Assembly (NCBI GenBank): GCA_940746715.1
Contig: CALNWN010000001.1
Coordinates: 124,001 to 188,000, forward strand
From: an uncultured Paraburkholderia sp.
GTDB taxonomy: Bacteria > Pseudomonadota > Gammaproteobacteria > Burkholderiales > Burkholderiaceae
Direction of reading: 5' to 3'
Length of the DNA stretch: 64,000 nt
In this document: in pieces, positions 7,618 through 18,926 of the stretch
Numbering within the stretch: the first letter of the stretch is position 1
Layout: each line of letters begins with the position of its first letter
The notes under the pieces: generated by a model
Seen by the model: the letters and a program-made list of their open reading frames with translations, nothing else
Database searches by the model: none
What the model was told of the DNA's origin: nothing
Made by a program: the position numbers and the translations under genes

Positions 7618-10600
7618 ATGCCAGATATCGCCGCATCATCGCAGTACTCCTCGCCCGTCGCGCTCGTCAAAGCCGGCCAGCGTTTCGCCTTTGACGGCAC
7701 GCACGGCTCGTCCGACGCCCTGCTGATCGCCCGCTACCATCTCGCTTATGGCGAAAAGGTGCCGTTGCTTGCGGTCGTGTGCGAGAGCGCCGTCGATGCG
7801 CAGCGCCTGTCGCAGGAAATCGGCTTTTCCGCGCCCGAAGCGCGGGTGCGTCTCCTGCCCGACTGGGAAACGCTGCCTTACGACACCTTTTCGCCGCACC
7901 AGGACCTGGTTTCCGAGCGTCTTGCCACGCTGCACGATCTCGGCGAAGGCCGCTGCGACATCCTGCTCGTGCCGGCCACCACGGCGCTGTACCGCATGCC
8001 GCCCGCGTCGTTTCTCGCCGCCTACACGTTCTCGTTCTCGCAGGGCGAGCGCCTCGACGAGGCAAAGCTGAAGGCGCAGCTGACGCTCGCCGGCTACGAA
8101 CATGTGAGCCAGATCGTGCGTCCAGGCGAATATTGCGTGCGCGGCTCGCTGCTCGATCTTTATCCGATGGGCTCGCCCTTGCCCTACCGGATCGATCTAT
8201 TCGACGACCAGGTGGACTCGATCCGCGCGTTCGACCCCGACACGCAGCGCAGCCTCTATCCGGTCAAGGACGTGCGCCTCTTGCCGGGCCGCGAATTTCC
8301 CTTCGACGAAGCCGCGCGCACCGCGTTTCGCAGCCGCTGGCGCGAGACGTTCGAGGGCGATCCGAGCCGCGCGTCGATCTATAAGGACATCGGCAACGGC
8401 GTGCCGTCGGCGGGCATCGAATATTATTTGCCGCTTTTCTTCGACGAGACGGCCACCCTCTTCCACTATTTGCCGCCAGGCGCGCAACTCGCGTTCGTCG
8501 GCGATCTGGACGCGGCGATCCGGCGCTTTAACAACGACACGAAGCAGCGCTACAACTTCCTGTCGCACGATCGCGACCGGCCCATTCTCGAGCCGCAGCG
8601 CCTCTTTCTCACGGAGGAAGACTTTTTCACGCTCGCGAAGCCCTTTGCGCGCCTCGTGCTGCCGGTCAACGCGGGCGGCGGCTGGTCGACGCCTTTGCCG
8701 AACCTCGCCATCGACCGTCACGCCGACGATCCGGTTTCCGCCCTGCGCGCTTACCTGGACACCACGCCGAACCGCGTGCTGTTCGCCGCCGAATCGGCGG
8801 GCCGGCGCGAAACGCTGTTGCAACTGCTCGCCGACAACCATCTGAAGCCCGCGTCGAGCGACAGCTTCCAGGACTGGCTGACCGGCGACGCGCGCTTCTC
8901 GCTCGGCGTCGCGCCGCTTGCCAACGGCTTTGCCGTGCCGGCCGACGGCATTGCGATCATCACCGAAACCGAGCTTTACGGGCCGCTCGCGCGGCGCGCC
9001 GGGCGCCGCCGCCAGGAACAGGCGAGCAACGTCGACTCGATGGTGCGCGATCTGTCCGAGCTCAAAGTCGGCGACCCGGTCGTGCATTCGCAGCACGGCA
9101 TCGGCCGCTATATAGGCCTCGTCACCATGGACCTCGGCGAAAGCGAGACCGAGTTCCTGCACCTCGAGTACGCGGGCGACAGCAAGCTCTACGTGCCCGT
9201 CGCCCAGCTCCACGTGATCTCGCGCTATAGCGGCGCCGACCCGGAAAGCGCGCCGCTGCACTCGCTCGGTTCGGGCCAATGGGAAAAGGCCAAGCGCAAG
9301 GCCGCGCAGCAGATCCGCGATACCGCCGCGGAACTGCTCAATCTCTACGCGCGCCGCGCCGCACGCTCGGGTCACGCGTTCGCGCTCGAACCGAAAGACT
9401 ATGTGAAGTTCGCCGAGAGCTTCGGCTTCGAGGAAACGCCGGACCAGGCCGCGGCCATCGCGGCGGTGATCGGCGACATGACGAGCGGCAAGCCGATGGA
9501 CCGTCTGGTGTGCGGCGACGTGGGCTTCGGCAAGACCGAGGTCGCGTTGCGCGCGGCGTTCATCGCGGTGATGGGCGGCAAGCAGGTCGCGCTCCTCTCG
9601 CCCACCACGCTCCTCGCCGAACAGCACACGCAAACTTTCACGGACCGCTTCTCCGACTGGCCCGTGCGCATCGCCGAACTGTCGCGCTTCAAGTCGACGA
9701 AGGAAGTGAATGCCGCAATCCAGCAGATCAACGAAGGCAGCGTCGACATTGTGATCGGCACGCACAAGCTGCTCTCGTCGGACGTGCAGTTCAAGCGGCT
9801 CGGGCTCGTGATCATCGACGAGGAGCATCGCTTCGGCGTGCGGCAAAAAGAGGCGCTCAAGGCCTTGCGCGCGGAGGTCGACGTGCTCACGCTCACGGCT
9901 ACGCCGATTCCGCGTACGCTCGGCATGGCGCTCGAAGGCCTGCGCGATTTCTCGGTGATCGCGACCGCGCCGCAAAAGCGCCTTGCGATCAAGACCTTCA
10001 TGCGTCGCGAGGAAGAAAGCGTGATCCGCGAAGCCATGTTGCGCGAACTGAAGCGCGGCGGCCAGGTGTACTTTCTGCACAACGAAGTAGAGACCATCGA
10101 GAATCGCCGGCAAATGCTCGAAGCACTCGTGCCCGAAGCACGCATCGCGGTCGCGCACGGGCAGATGCACGAGCGCGAACTCGAACGCGTGATGCGCGAC
10201 TTCGTTGCGCAGCGCGCGAACGTGCTGCTGTGCACGACGATTATCGAAACCGGCATCGACGTGCCGAGCGCGAACACGATCCTGATTCATCGCGCGGACA
10301 AGTTCGGGCTCGCGCAGCTGCACCAGTTGCGTGGCCGCGTGGGCCGCTCGCATCACCAAGCCTATTCGTACCTGCTCGTGCACGATCCGCAAGGACTTAC
10401 GAAGCAGGCGCAGCGCCGTCTCGAAGCGATCCAGCAGATGGAGGAACTCGGCTCGGGCTTCTATCTGGCCATGCACGACCTGGAGATTCGCGGCACGGGC
10501 GAAGTGCTCGGCGACAAGCAGTCGGGCGAAATTCACGAAATCGGCTTCCAGCTGTACACGGACATGCTCAACGACGCCGTGAAGGCGTTGAAGGACGGCA

Positions 10601-11100
10601 AGGAGCCCGACCTCACCGCGCCGCTTGCCGCGACCACCGAAATCAATCTGCACGCGCCGGCCATTCTTCCCGCCGACTATTGCGGCGACGTGCAGGAGCG
10701 TCTGTCGCTCTATAAGCGGCTCGCGAATTGCGAGCATAACGATTCGATCGACGGCATTCAGGAAGAGCTGATCGACCGCTTCGGCAAGCTGCCGCCGCAG
10801 GCGCTGGCGCTCGTGGAAACGTATCGGCTGAGGCTCGCAGCCAAGCCGTTGGGTATTTCCAAGATCGACGCGGGCGAAGCCGTGATCGGCTTGCAGTTCA
10901 TTCCGAATCCGCCGGTCGACGCGATGCGTATCATCGAGATGGTGCAGAAGCACAAGCACATCAAGCTGGCGGGCCAGGACAAGCTGCGCATTGAAACGCG
11001 CAGTCCCGATCTCGCCGTGCGCGTCGCGACCGTGAAGGAGACCTTGCGCGCGCTCGGTTCGCCGAGCCGCGGCACCGCGGCGGCCACGGCGGCGCGCTAG
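7618..11100 (+). CDS. mfd: transcription-repair coupling factor Mfd
   Basis: Mfd releases RNA polymerase stalled at DNA damage and recruits UvrA. The 1160-residue protein has a UvrB-like N-terminal half, the RNA-polymerase interaction (CarD-like) block [16 protein letters not shown] at about 480, and an SF2 translocase with Walker [10 protein letters not shown] at about 637, [14 protein letters not shown] and [13 protein letters not shown]. The helicase C lobe contains GIDVPSANT and QLRGRVGRS, and the TRCF C-terminal domain follows. A full-length frame of 3.5 kb without a lesion, beside so many broken genes, argues against a high raw error rate. Confidence 0.97.
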   Translation: MPDIAASSQYSSPVALVKAGQRFAFDGTHGSSDALLIARYHLAYGEKVPLLAVVCESAVDAQRLSQEIGFSAPEARVRLLPDWETLPYDTFSPHQDLVSERLATLHDLGEGRCDILLVPATTALYRMPPASFLAAYTFSFSQGERLDEAKLKAQLTLAGYEHVSQIVRPGEYCVRGSLLDLYPMGSPLPYRIDLFDDQVDSIRAFDPDTQRSLYPVKDVRLLPGREFPFDEAARTAFRSRWRETFEGDPSRASIYKDIGNGVPSAGIEYYLPLFFDETATLFHYLPPGAQLAFVGDLDAAIRRFNNDTKQRYNFLSHDRDRPILEPQRLFLTEEDFFTLAKPFARLVLPVNAGGGWSTPLPNLAIDRHADDPVSALRAYLDTTPNRVLFAAESAGRRETLLQLLADNHLKPASSDSFQDWLTGDARFSLGVAPLANGFAVPADGIAIITETELYGPLARRAGRRRQEQASNVDSMVRDLSELKVGDPVVHSQHGIGRYIGLVTMDLGESETEFLHLEYAGDSKLYVPVAQLHVISRYSGADPESAPLHSLGSGQWEKAKRKAAQQIRDTAAELLNLYARRAARSGHAFALEPKDYVKFAESFGFEETPDQAAAIAAVIGDMTSGKPMDRLVCGDVGFGKTEVALRAAFIAVMGGKQVALLSPTTLLAEQHTQTFTDRFSDWPVRIAELSRFKSTKEVNAAIQQINEGSVDIVIGTHKLLSSDVQFKRLGLVIIDEEHRFGVRQKEALKALRAEVDVLTLTATPIPRTLGMALEGLRDFSVIATAPQKRLAIKTFMRREEESVIREAMLRELKRGGQVYFLHNEVETIENRRQMLEALVPEARIAVAHGQMHERELERVMRDFVAQRANVLLCTTIIETGIDVPSANTILIHRADKFGLAQLHQLRGRVGRSHHQAYSYLLVHDPQGLTKQAQRRLEAIQQMEELGSGFYLAMHDLEIRGTGEVLGDKQSGEIHEIGFQLYTDMLNDAVKALKDGKEPDLTAPLAATTEINLHAPAILPADYCGDVQERLSLYKRLANCEHNDSIDGIQEELIDRFGKLPPQALALVETYRLRLAAKPLGISKIDAGEAVIGLQFIPNPPVDAMRIIEMVQKHKHIKLAGQDKLRIETRSPDLAVRVATVKETLRALGSPSRGTAAATAAR

Positions 11101-11209
11101 GCGGCCGCGAGGTTGCATGGATATGGCTGCGTCATCGCTGGCCGCGCGTTGTCCGCCACAGTCACCACGGCCTAGCGAAAAAGCACAGGACGTCTAGCGT
11201 TATTCCGCA

Positions 11210-11242
11210 ATGCTGCGGCGCGCCATGCGCGCGCCGCAGCAT
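11210..11242. repeat. 13-bp perfect hairpin between mfd and argE
   Basis: ATGCTGCGGCGCG at 11210-11222 pairs exactly with CGCGCCGCAGCAT at 11230-11242 around a 7-base loop. No T run follows, so it is at most a non-canonical terminator or processing site after mfd. The remainder of 11101-11341 holds no gene I can support. Confidence 0.55.
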
Positions 11243-11341
11243 GAGCGCCGCGTACCGACGGCGCAGTGACGGCACACCGGACGGCATACGGCACGGCATT
11301 TTTTGGGTATGATCGAAAGACTCAAATGCCGGAGCCTCGTC

Positions 11342-12589
11342 ATGTCTCACGTCGCTGATTCAGCGCAGTCCTCGCCAGCATCCGCCAACGCTTCATCCGC
11401 TTCCGCCTCTGGCGTCACGCCTGTCTCGCTTCCCTGGGTTACCCGTCTCGTGTCGATGGACACGGTGAGCCGCAATCCGAATCTCGGCCTGATCGAAACC
11501 GTGCGCGACGAATTACGCGGCGCGGGCATTGAAGCCACGCTCACGCACGACCCAAGCGGAAAATGGGCCAACCTGTTCGCGACGATCCCCGCGCACGACG
11601 GCGAAACCAACGGCGGCGTCCTGTCGGGCCATACCGACGTCGTGCCCGTGGACGGCCAGCAATGGGACAGCGACCCGTTCAAGCCGGAAATTCGCGGCGA
11701 TAAACTCTACGGCCGCGGCACCTGCGACATGAAGGGCTTTATCGGCGCGGCGCTCGCGCTCGTGCCCGACATGCAGCGCGCAAAACTCGCAAGGCCGATT
11801 CACTTCGCGCTGTCGTTCGACGAGGAAGTCGGCTGCGCGGGCGCACCCCTCATGATCGCCGATCTGATGAAGCGCGGCGTGAAACCGGACGGCTGCATCG
11901 TCGGCGAGCCGACCAGCATGCGGCCCATCGTGGCGCACAAGGGCATCAACGCTTACCAGTGCTGCGTACGCGGCCAGGCGGCGCATTCGTCGCTCACGCC
12001 GAAGGGGCTGAACGCCATTGAATGTGCGGCGCGCCTCATCTGTTATATCCGCGACATGGCCGATCAGTTCCGCGAGCAAGGTCCGTTCGACGAACTGTAC
12101 GACGTGCCCTTCACTACCGCGCAGACCAGCACGATCGTCGGCGGCAATGCGATCAATACCGTGCCGGCCGAATGCAAGTTCCAGTTCGAGTTCCGCAATC
12201 TGCCCACGCTCGATCCCGAGCCGATTTTCGCGCGCATCGAGCAATACGCACGCGAAACGCTGCTGCCGAAAATGTTGCGCGAGCATCCGTCGGCCGCTAT
12301 CGAGATCACGAAGATCGCGGCCGCGCCCGGACTCGATTCGTCCGAACAGGCAGCCATTACCCAGCTCGTGCGCGCGCTCACCGCGGACCAGGACAAGCGC
12401 AAGGTCGCGTACGGCACCGAAGCCGGCCTGTTTTCGCTGGCGGTGATTCCGAGCATCGTGTGCGGGCCCGGCGACATCCAGCAGGCGCACAAGGCAAACG
12501 AGTTCGTCGCGCTGGATCAGCTCGTGAAATGCGAGCGCTTTTTGCGCAAGTTCATTCACAGCATGTCGGTGGAAGCGCAGGCGCATTGA
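11342..12589 (+). CDS. argE: acetylornithine deacetylase ArgE
   Basis: ArgE releases ornithine from N-acetylornithine in arginine synthesis. It is an M20-family zinc hydrolase: GHTDVVPVDG supplies a His ligand and Asp, GTCDMKG another Asp ligand, and FDEEVGCAGA the catalytic Glu. ATG 11342 has GGAG about 8 bases upstream; the residues after it are Ser/Ala-rich. Length is 415 residues and the gene is intact. Linkage to the broken deaminase downstream (12693) is loose, with about 100 bases between them. Confidence 0.93.
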   Translation: MSHVADSAQSSPASANASSASASGVTPVSLPWVTRLVSMDTVSRNPNLGLIETVRDELRGAGIEATLTHDPSGKWANLFATIPAHDGETNGGVLSGHTDVVPVDGQQWDSDPFKPEIRGDKLYGRGTCDMKGFIGAALALVPDMQRAKLARPIHFALSFDEEVGCAGAPLMIADLMKRGVKPDGCIVGEPTSMRPIVAHKGINAYQCCVRGQAAHSSLTPKGLNAIECAARLICYIRDMADQFREQGPFDELYDVPFTTAQTSTIVGGNAINTVPAECKFQFEFRNLPTLDPEPIFARIEQYARETLLPKMLREHPSAAIEITKIAAAPGLDSSEQAAITQLVRALTADQDKRKVAYGTEAGLFSLAVIPSIVCGPGDIQQAHKANEFVALDQLVKCERFLRKFIHSMSVEAQAH

Positions 12590-12692
12590 GTCCGGTGCGT
12601 GAGTAGAGCGAGAGCAGCGAGATAGACGCAGGGAATAGACGCACGGAACAGACGCCTCGAGCGTTCTCCATCAACCCATTTCCGTCCACGCC

Positions 12693-13719
12693 ATGTCAAC
12701 CGCCACGCCGCAGCACACCGACCATACGATCGACGGCGAGCCGATCCCCACGCTCGACGACATCGCCGCGCAACATTTTGCGCTGACGCCGTGGGTGTCG
12801 CGAACGCCGGTTTTCGACAGGCAGGACTTCGCGTCGCTCGAAGCCACGGTGGTGAACTTCAAGCTCGAGTTGCTGCAGGCGGACGGCAGCTTCAAGGCGC
12901 GCGGCGCGTTCACGAACCTGCTCGCGCTCGACGAAGCGCAGCGCGGGCGTCACCTGCGTGTCGGGCGGCAATCATGCGGGGGCCCTCGCGTATGCGGCGA
13001 TGCGCCTCGGCATCAGCGCCAAGGTCGTGCTGTTTCGCGCAGCCAACCCGGCTCGGGTCGCGCTGTGCCGCCACTATCGCGCGGAGATCGTGTTCGCCGA
13101 AGATCTTGCGGAGGCTTTCGAACTCGTGCGCCGCATCGAGGCGGAGGAAGGCCGCTATTTCGTCCATCCGTTCAACGGCTATCGCACGGTGCTCGGTTCA
13201 GCCACGCTCGGCTACGAATGGACCACGCAGACGCCCGACCTCGAGGCGGTGATCGTGCAGATCGGCGGCGGTCTTGCGGCCGGCGTCGCCACGGCGATGC
13301 GCCTCGCGAATCCCGACGTGCACGTGTTCGGTGTCGAGCCTGAAGGCGCCGACGCGATGAGCAGGAGCTTCGCCGCCAAGCACACGGTCAAGATGGGCCA
13401 CATGCACAGCATCGCCGATTCGCTGATGGCTCCGCATACCGAGGAATACAGCTATGAGCTGTGCCGCCGGCATATCGACGAAATCGTGACCGTTTCCGAA
13501 GATCAGTTGCGCGCGACCATGCTGACCTTGTTCGGACAACTGAAGCTCGCGGTGGAACCGGCATGCGCGGCGGCCACCGCAGCGCTCCTCGGACCGCTGC
13601 GCGAAAAGCTGCAAGGCAGGCGCGTAGGGGTTCTGCTGTGCGGCACGAACACCGACCCGGTCACTTTTGCGGCGCATATCGAACGTGCGCGACACAGCGC
13701 GTCACAGTTTCCAAAGTAG
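12693..13719 (+). pseudogene. threonine/serine dehydratase-like PLP enzyme, frameshifted
   Basis: The N-terminal frame (from MSTATPQHTDHTIDGEP) carries the PLP lysine block GSFKARGAF. It should continue into CVSGGNHAGALAYAAMRLGI, but that part is in another frame from about 12950 to the stop at 13719. A few bases (2 or 5) are missing near 12945, in a GCGC-rich tract. The remainder is clean, including the Gly-rich phosphate loop region IGGGLAAGV and LLCGTNTD. It belongs to the fold-type II threonine dehydratase family (about 340 aa when whole). The start is probably translated, but the product would end within some 60 residues of the shift. Confidence 0.85.
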
Positions 13720-13839
13720 CAGCGCTTCGCGGCAACACTGAATAGACGATCCTCACTTTTTCACTTTCGCGGCCGAAGGGCTGGCCTATCCGTCTCAGAT
13801 TGGTATGATTAAGTCATCGATATTCGGGAGGAAACCCCT

Positions 13840-14289
13840 ATGAGCATGGTCAAGGAATTCAAGGAATTTGCCCTCAAGGGCAACGTGATGGATCTGGCGG
13901 TCGGTGTGATCATCGGCGGCGCGTTTTCCACCATTGTCAATTCAGTCGTGAAAGACCTGATCATGCCGGTGGTCGGCGTTGCCACGGGCGGCCTCGATTT
14001 CTCGAACAAATTCATTCGCCTCGGCGCGATTCCGGCCAGTTTCAAAGGCAGTCCCGAATCGTATAAAGACTTGCAGACGGCGGGCGTCGCGGTGTTCGGC
14101 TACGGCTGCTCGTTCATTACCGTGCTCATCAACTTCATCATCCTCGCCTTCATCATTTTCCTGATGGTGAAGTTCATCAACAATCTGCGCAAACCGGCCG
14201 ACGCCGCGCCGTCGGAACCGCCCCCGCCGCCCGAAGACATCGTGTTGCTGCGCGAGATCCGCGACTCGCTGAAAAACTCGCCGCGCTAA
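13840..14289 (+). CDS. mscL: large-conductance mechanosensitive channel MscL
   Basis: MscL is a pentameric inner-membrane pressure valve that opens on hypo-osmotic shock. The N-terminal [20 protein letters not shown] amphipathic and first membrane region, a periplasmic loop, and a second membrane helix (about 80-105) are followed by the Pro-rich linker and C-terminal helix [13 protein letters not shown]. The ribosome site GGGAGGAAA is strong. It is 149 residues, full length, and ends at a strong terminator hairpin. Confidence 0.95.
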   Translation: MSMVKEFKEFALKGNVMDLAVGVIIGGAFSTIVNSVVKDLIMPVVGVATGGLDFSNKFIRLGAIPASFKGSPESYKDLQTAGVAVFGYGCSFITVLINFIILAFIIFLMVKFINNLRKPADAAPSEPPPPPEDIVLLREIRDSLKNSPR

Positions 14290-14311
14290 GCGGACCCTCG
14301 CGGTACGCCGG

Positions 14312-14362
14312 CAAGAGCAAAAGGCCTGTCGCGACTGCGTCGCAACAGGCCTTTTGCTCTTG
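14312..14362. terminator. bidirectional terminator, 18-bp perfect stem
   Basis: CAAGAGCAAAAGGCCTGT at 14312-14329 is exactly complementary to 14345-14362 around a 15-base loop. A/T stretches on both arms give a U tract in either direction. It lies between the convergent mscL and the hybrid kinase gene and probably serves both. Confidence 0.85.
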
Positions 14363-14416
14363 ATGCACAGGCATTGAAGCCGGAAGGCGCCGCGCGCTAG
14401 GTTGCCTTCCGCGCCT

Positions 14417-16366
14417 TCAGATTGATCGCGCGATCATCGTTTCCAGTTGCGCGAAGTTCACCGGCTTCGTCAAATGCGAGGTGAAGCCGGCGGCAAGGCA
14501 ACGGCGTACGTCTTCGTCGGTGCCGAACCCGGTCAGCGCGACCGCCGGCACATCGGAACGCTCGCGGTACGCCTTGATGAAGTCGAGGCCCGTGCCGTCA
14601 GGCAAGCCGACGTCGCTGATGACCAGATCGAAAGTCTGCAACTGCGTGGCCGCGAGTGCGTCGTCCACGCGGCCAACGGTCGTCACATCGTGGCCGAGCG
14701 TGCGAATCAGCTGTCCCATGACTTCGGCTGTATCGACGTGATCTTCGATCAGCAAAATGTTAAGTACACCGGCCGGATGTACAGGCTCGGGCATCACCGC
14801 TTGCGAGGTCCGCGGGGGCGCGGCCGCGGTGGGCAGCGTGATCGTGAACGTCGCGCCGCAATGCGCGCCCGGACTTTGCGCGGTGACGGTACCGCCATGC
14901 ACGTCGGTGAGCGCCTTGGTGATCGCGAGACCGAGCCCCAGGCCGCCGAACTGCCGCGTCATCTTCTGATCGCCCTGCTCGAACGCATTGAACAGCTTGC
15001 CGATCTGTTCGGGCTCGATGCCGATGCCGGTATCTTCCACGGAAATCTGCACGTGCATGCGCTCGTCGCGCGTGCGCACATAGATATGGCCGCCGTCAGG
15101 CGTGAACTTGGCGGCGTTACGAATCAGATTCCACAGCATCTGCTGCAGGCGCGCGCGGTCGGCGAGCACATAGTGATGCGTCGCGTCCTTGTGCACGTGC
15201 ACGTCCTGCTGCTTCACCTGGATTTCGCTGCGAAAGAGTTCGAGCACGCTGTCGATCACCTCGTGCACGTCGACCGTTTCGAGCGACAGGCGCAGCTTGC
15301 CGTTGGCCACCCGCGTGAGGTCGAGCAGATCGTCGATCAGGCGCGCTTCGAGTTCCACATTGCGGTGAATCATGCGCACGCTCGCGCGCGCCTGATCCGG
15401 CAGGTCCGGAATCATTTCGAGCACGCTCGCGCCGGCCAGCACCGGCGTCAGCGGCGTGCGCAATTCATGCGACAGCATCGCGAGAAAGCGGTCTTTCGCG
15501 CGGTTCGCTTCTTCGGCAGTCTGCCGCGCCGCCTGTTCGGAAGCGAGGAGCCGTTCGCGCTCCTGCATCGTCTCGCGCTCGGAATGAACATCCGTGCAAC
15601 TGCCGAACCATTTGCTGATGTTGCCGTCGTTGTCGCGCGTGGCGACCATGCGAGCGTCGAACCAGCGGTATTCGCCGTCATGACGGCGAATACGCAGCTC
15701 GTGCCGATAAGTGCCCGCATGACCGGCCACCGCCTTGAGCCAGCTGCGGCGCACTTCCTCGCGATCCTCGGGATGCACGGCGTCGAGCCAGGCGAGACCG
15801 TGCGAGCTGTTTTCGGCGAGCCCCGTGTAGTCGTACCACTGCTTCGACAGGAAATCACAGTCGCCCGCGGCATTGCAGGTCAGCACCAGATGCGGCAGCG
15901 CTTCGGAAAGATTGCGGTAATGCTGCTCGCGATCGCGCAGCAACAGCGCTTCGTCCGACGCGCGTTGCAGACGCACTTGCGAGAGCACCCGCTCCACCGC
16001 TTCGGGGAGGTAATCGAGGTAATCGCCGGACTTCGGCACCACGTCGGACACGCCGGCGCGCAGCGCTTCGATCACACGCGATTCATCCGTAAAACCGGTC
16101 ACGAGGATGGCCGGAATGCGCACGCCTTCCGCGCGCAGCCGGCGAAAGAAGTCGAGGCCGGTTTCCGGTCCGCTCAACTGATAGTCGAGCACCAGCAGAT
16201 CGAGGCCGCCTAAGGCGAGCCGTTCGCGCGCAGCCTCCACGCTCGCGCAGACCGCGACCCGGCAGCCGGCGCGTTCGAGCGATTTGCGTGCGAGCCGCAA
16301 GATACCCTCGTCGTCGTCGACGACGAGAATGGAGGCGGCCGGCTGCGGAGACACGTCTTCGGTCAT
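14417..16366 (-). CDS. hybrid histidine kinase (REC-PAS-HisKA-HATPase-REC)
   Basis: This 649-residue cytoplasmic protein has no membrane segment. An N-terminal receiver (about 12-125; ILVVDDDEG, phospho-Asp in LLVLDYQLSG) is followed by a PAS fold (about 150-270; WYDYTGL, HPEDREEV), HisKA with MLSHELRTPLTPV, an ATPase domain (NLIRNAAKF, DTGIGIEP, GLGLGLAI) and a C-terminal receiver (LLIEDHVDTAEV, LVISDVGLPDGTG). The layout suits phosphorelay integration. It is the last gene of an operon whose upstream members are a single-domain receiver and a now-broken membrane kinase. It is intact; its signal is unknown. Confidence 0.88.
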   Translation of the reverse strand: MTEDVSPQPAASILVVDDDEGILRLARKSLERAGCRVAVCASVEAARERLALGGLDLLVLDYQLSGPETGLDFFRRLRAEGVRIPAILVTGFTDESRVIEALRAGVSDVVPKSGDYLDYLPEAVERVLSQVRLQRASDEALLLRDREQHYRNLSEALPHLVLTCNAAGDCDFLSKQWYDYTGLAENSSHGLAWLDAVHPEDREEVRRSWLKAVAGHAGTYRHELRIRRHDGEYRWFDARMVATRDNDGNISKWFGSCTDVHSERETMQERERLLASEQAARQTAEEANRAKDRFLAMLSHELRTPLTPVLAGASVLEMIPDLPDQARASVRMIHRNVELEARLIDDLLDLTRVANGKLRLSLETVDVHEVIDSVLELFRSEIQVKQQDVHVHKDATHHYVLADRARLQQMLWNLIRNAAKFTPDGGHIYVRTRDERMHVQISVEDTGIGIEPEQIGKLFNAFEQGDQKMTRQFGGLGLGLAITKALTDVHGGTVTAQSPGAHCGATFTITLPTAAAPPRTSQAVMPEPVHPAGVLNILLIEDHVDTAEVMGQLIRTLGHDVTTVGRVDDALAATQLQTFDLVISDVGLPDGTGLDFIKAYRERSDVPAVALTGFGTDEDVRRCLAAGFTSHLTKPVNFAQLETMIARSI

Positions 16367-16417
16367 GCGCGATCTTCGTGTGGTAGTTTTATAGAGTATG
16401 TGAACAATTCGCCCACG

Positions 16418-16903
16418 TCATGACGACGACGCGAACCGATGCCCGGACGGCAGCTTGACCACCTGCAGGAAAAACCCGAGACGGCGCACGGCTTCTATAA
16501 ATGCATCGTACTCGATGGGCTTCGTGATGTAGACGTTGCAGCCCAGTTCGTAGCAGCGGGTGATTTCGCGCAGATCGTCCGTGGTGGTCAGCACGATCAC
16601 GGGCACGGGTGCGGTTTGCGGCGACTCCTTCAGACGCCGCAACACCTCGAAGCCGTCCACGCGCGGCATCTTCAGGTCGAGCAGCACGACGGAATTCCTC
16701 AGATCTTCCGGTTGCGGATGCGCGCCCGGCGCACTCTCGCCGCCCGCATCCGCGCCGAAGAAATAATCGAGAGCCTGCTGACCATCGCGAAAGCGCACGA
16801 AACCATTGGAAATGCCGGCACGGCGCAGATTGCGTTCGACGAGCGTGGCGTGGCCGTCGTCGTCTTCGATCAGTACGATGCTGACCGTTTCCCCGTGACT
16901 CAT
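16418..16903 (-). CDS. single-domain response regulator (Rcp1-like)
   Basis: The 161-residue stand-alone receiver has the acidic pocket in IVLIEDDDGHA, the phospho-Asp in VVLLDLKMPRVDG and the Lys in VYITKPIEY. There is no output domain, so it acts by phosphotransfer or protein contact, like Rcp1 and CheY types. ATG 16903 has GGAGGG 3 bases before it. It sits between the broken sensor kinase (17006-18611) and the hybrid kinase (14417-16366), which suggests a relay kinase to receiver to hybrid kinase; the first step is now lost. The gene itself is intact. Confidence 0.88.
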   Translation of the reverse strand: MSHGETVSIVLIEDDDGHATLVERNLRRAGISNGFVRFRDGQQALDYFFGADAGGESAPGAHPQPEDLRNSVVLLDLKMPRVDGFEVLRRLKESPQTAPVPVIVLTTTDDLREITRCYELGCNVYITKPIEYDAFIEAVRRLGFFLQVVKLPSGHRFASSS

Positions 16904-17005
16904 ATGCCCTCCGTTCTCCCAGTTCCCGCCCGGTTCGTCCAATGCGGCGCCGAGGTCGTGCCGCGCGAATCACGCGGTGCAAATTTTCATTGCGCCCCGC
17001 GCAAG

Positions 17006-18611
17006 CTAGAGACGCGCGGGTTGTTCCGGCAACACCACGAAAAACGTCGACCCCGCGCCTTCCGCGGATTCCACCCACACACGCCCGCCATGCCGCTCCA
17101 CCGTGCGCCGCACCACTGCCAGACCGACGCCGTCGCCGCTCGCCACATCCACGTGCAGCCGTTGAAACGCGCGGAACACCTTCGACATATACGCGGCGGG
17201 AATGCCGAGGCCGTTGTCGCGCACGTAGTAGGTGCGCATGCGCAGCGGGCGCGGCCCGTTCGCCTCCACGGGTTCCGGTTCGAGCGCGCCGATTTCGATG
17301 CGCCCGCTGCGCGCCGGGTCGAGGTAATTCAACGCATTGCCAATCAGGTTGCTGAAGATCTGTTCTATCGCGGCCGGGTCGCCCCAGGCCGGCGGCAAAT
17401 CGCGCACGGTGACCACCGCGCCGCGCGCCTCAATGGCGCTTCGCAGATTGTCGACGATGCGCACCACCACGCGCGCGACGCTCACCCGTTGCCACTGATA
17501 TTCGAGCCGGCCCGCACGCGAAATGCGCAACAGCGCCTCGATGATGGCGGCCGCTTGCGTGACGGCACCCCCGCAAGTATTGCAGGGATTCGCGCACGTC
17601 GCCGTCGAGAATATGCGCCATCCGTTTATGCTCCACTGCAGGCAGGCCTGCTTCGACAACGATGCGGTCCAGCTCGTCGCACGAAACCTGCAATTCCTTC
17701 GAGAAACCCTGCAGGTTCACGAGCGGCGATCGCAGATCATGCGATACGCTGTAGATAAACATTTCGTTGTCTTGCGTCTCCTGGCGCAGTTCCTCATTGA
17801 CGCCGGCGAGTTCCTGCGCGCGCTTCGAGACGCTGCTTGAGCGAGGCTTGCTCGGCCTCCGCCTCGCGCAGACGCGCGCCGGTCTCGTGCAGCACGGCGT
17901 CCAGCGCCGCGATTTCGTCCGTGCCGGACAGGCGCGCGGCGAGCGGCCGCCCGTTGCCTAAGCGCTCCGCGTTATCGGTCAGCACCTCGAAACGCCGGCC
18001 GATGCTGCGCGCGAACACGACTGCGGTGCCGACCCAGATCAGCATGGAGCCGATCACGGCGGCGATCAACGCATATTGCTGACGCTCGCGGCGCCGCGCG
18101 AGCGCCGCCGAGCGCTCGGGAGACGCGAGGCCTCTTCGCCGAACGCCGCGAGTTCGTCGCGAAACACGACGATGGGCTGCGGCAGCGCACCGCTCTCCAG
18201 CGCGGCGAGCGACCGCGGGCTCTGCCCGTCGTGCAACGCCTCAGAAATCCTGACGGTCTGCGCGCGATAGGCGTCGACCGCGCGTCTCATGTTCTGCACA
18301 CGCTGCACTTGCTGCGGCGTGTCTGCCACCAGCGGGTCGAGCTTCGACAAACGGTCGCTCACGTCGATCCAGACCGTATGCCGGTCGAGCAGCGCAGCGT
18401 CGCCGGTCACCATGCCGGTGCGAACCCGGGCTGCCTGACGCAGCAGCGGATCGACGAGCGCCGACGACTGATAAAGAATCTGCTTGCTATTGGTAACCCA
18501 TTGCGCGGCCTGCGCTGTCTGCTCCTGCGTGTCGAAGACGACGCCAAGAAGCGCCAGTTCGACGAGGCTAGGCACTGCGATCAGCAACAGACCCTTGGTG
18601 ACTAATTTCAT
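17006..18611 (-). pseudogene. CHASE3-type membrane histidine kinase, several frameshifts
   Basis: The start at 18611 reads MKLVTKGLLLIAVPSLVELA, a membrane anchor, followed by a CHASE3-like helical sensor (QTAQAAQWVTNSKQILYQSS). The frame changes near 18110 before the second membrane segment and HAMP (LIAAVIGSMLIWVGTAVVFA), again near 17800 before the HisKA block IYSVSHDLRSPLVNLQGFSK, and again near 17575 before the ATPase domain (IFSNLIGNALNYLDP, RDNGLGIPAAYMSKVF, GDGVGLAVVRR). Every domain of a complete kinase can be read, but in four frames. The gene headed the operon with the receiver and hybrid kinase downstream. Confidence 0.88.
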
Positions 18612-18926
18612 GTTCGCCCGAAGGTCGTTCACGCCGCGGCGACTCGCGGGAACGCGCCAGCCGGACGGGTCATTATCGACGTGAATCGGCAAGATTTCAA
18701 CGTGAGGCAAGAATGTCCCGGCCCACATGAAAATGACTTTTTTATTGGTACAAGATTTTTTTCGGCGCCTCGTGCGTCTATGATGGAATCAGATGTGTTG
18801 GAATGCTCAGGCGCGCGGCGAGGCGGTTCGGCATGATTCGTGCGGGAGGCGGGATCGTCGAATCATCGTGAATCCGGCCTTGTCGTATGCTATAAAAGAT
18901 CGGCGCGCGAAGCCAGGAGTTGTCGC

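Noticed and set aside
8197..11118. Long antisense open frame (about 970 codons) opposite mfd
   Set aside because: It is Arg/His/Val-rich with no recognisable domain, as expected for a GC-rich mirror frame. Mfd on the other strand is unmistakable.
14447..16213. Plus-strand open frame of 588 codons opposite the hybrid kinase
   Set aside because: All receiver, PAS and kinase motifs read on the minus strand; the plus frame is His/Arg-rich noise.
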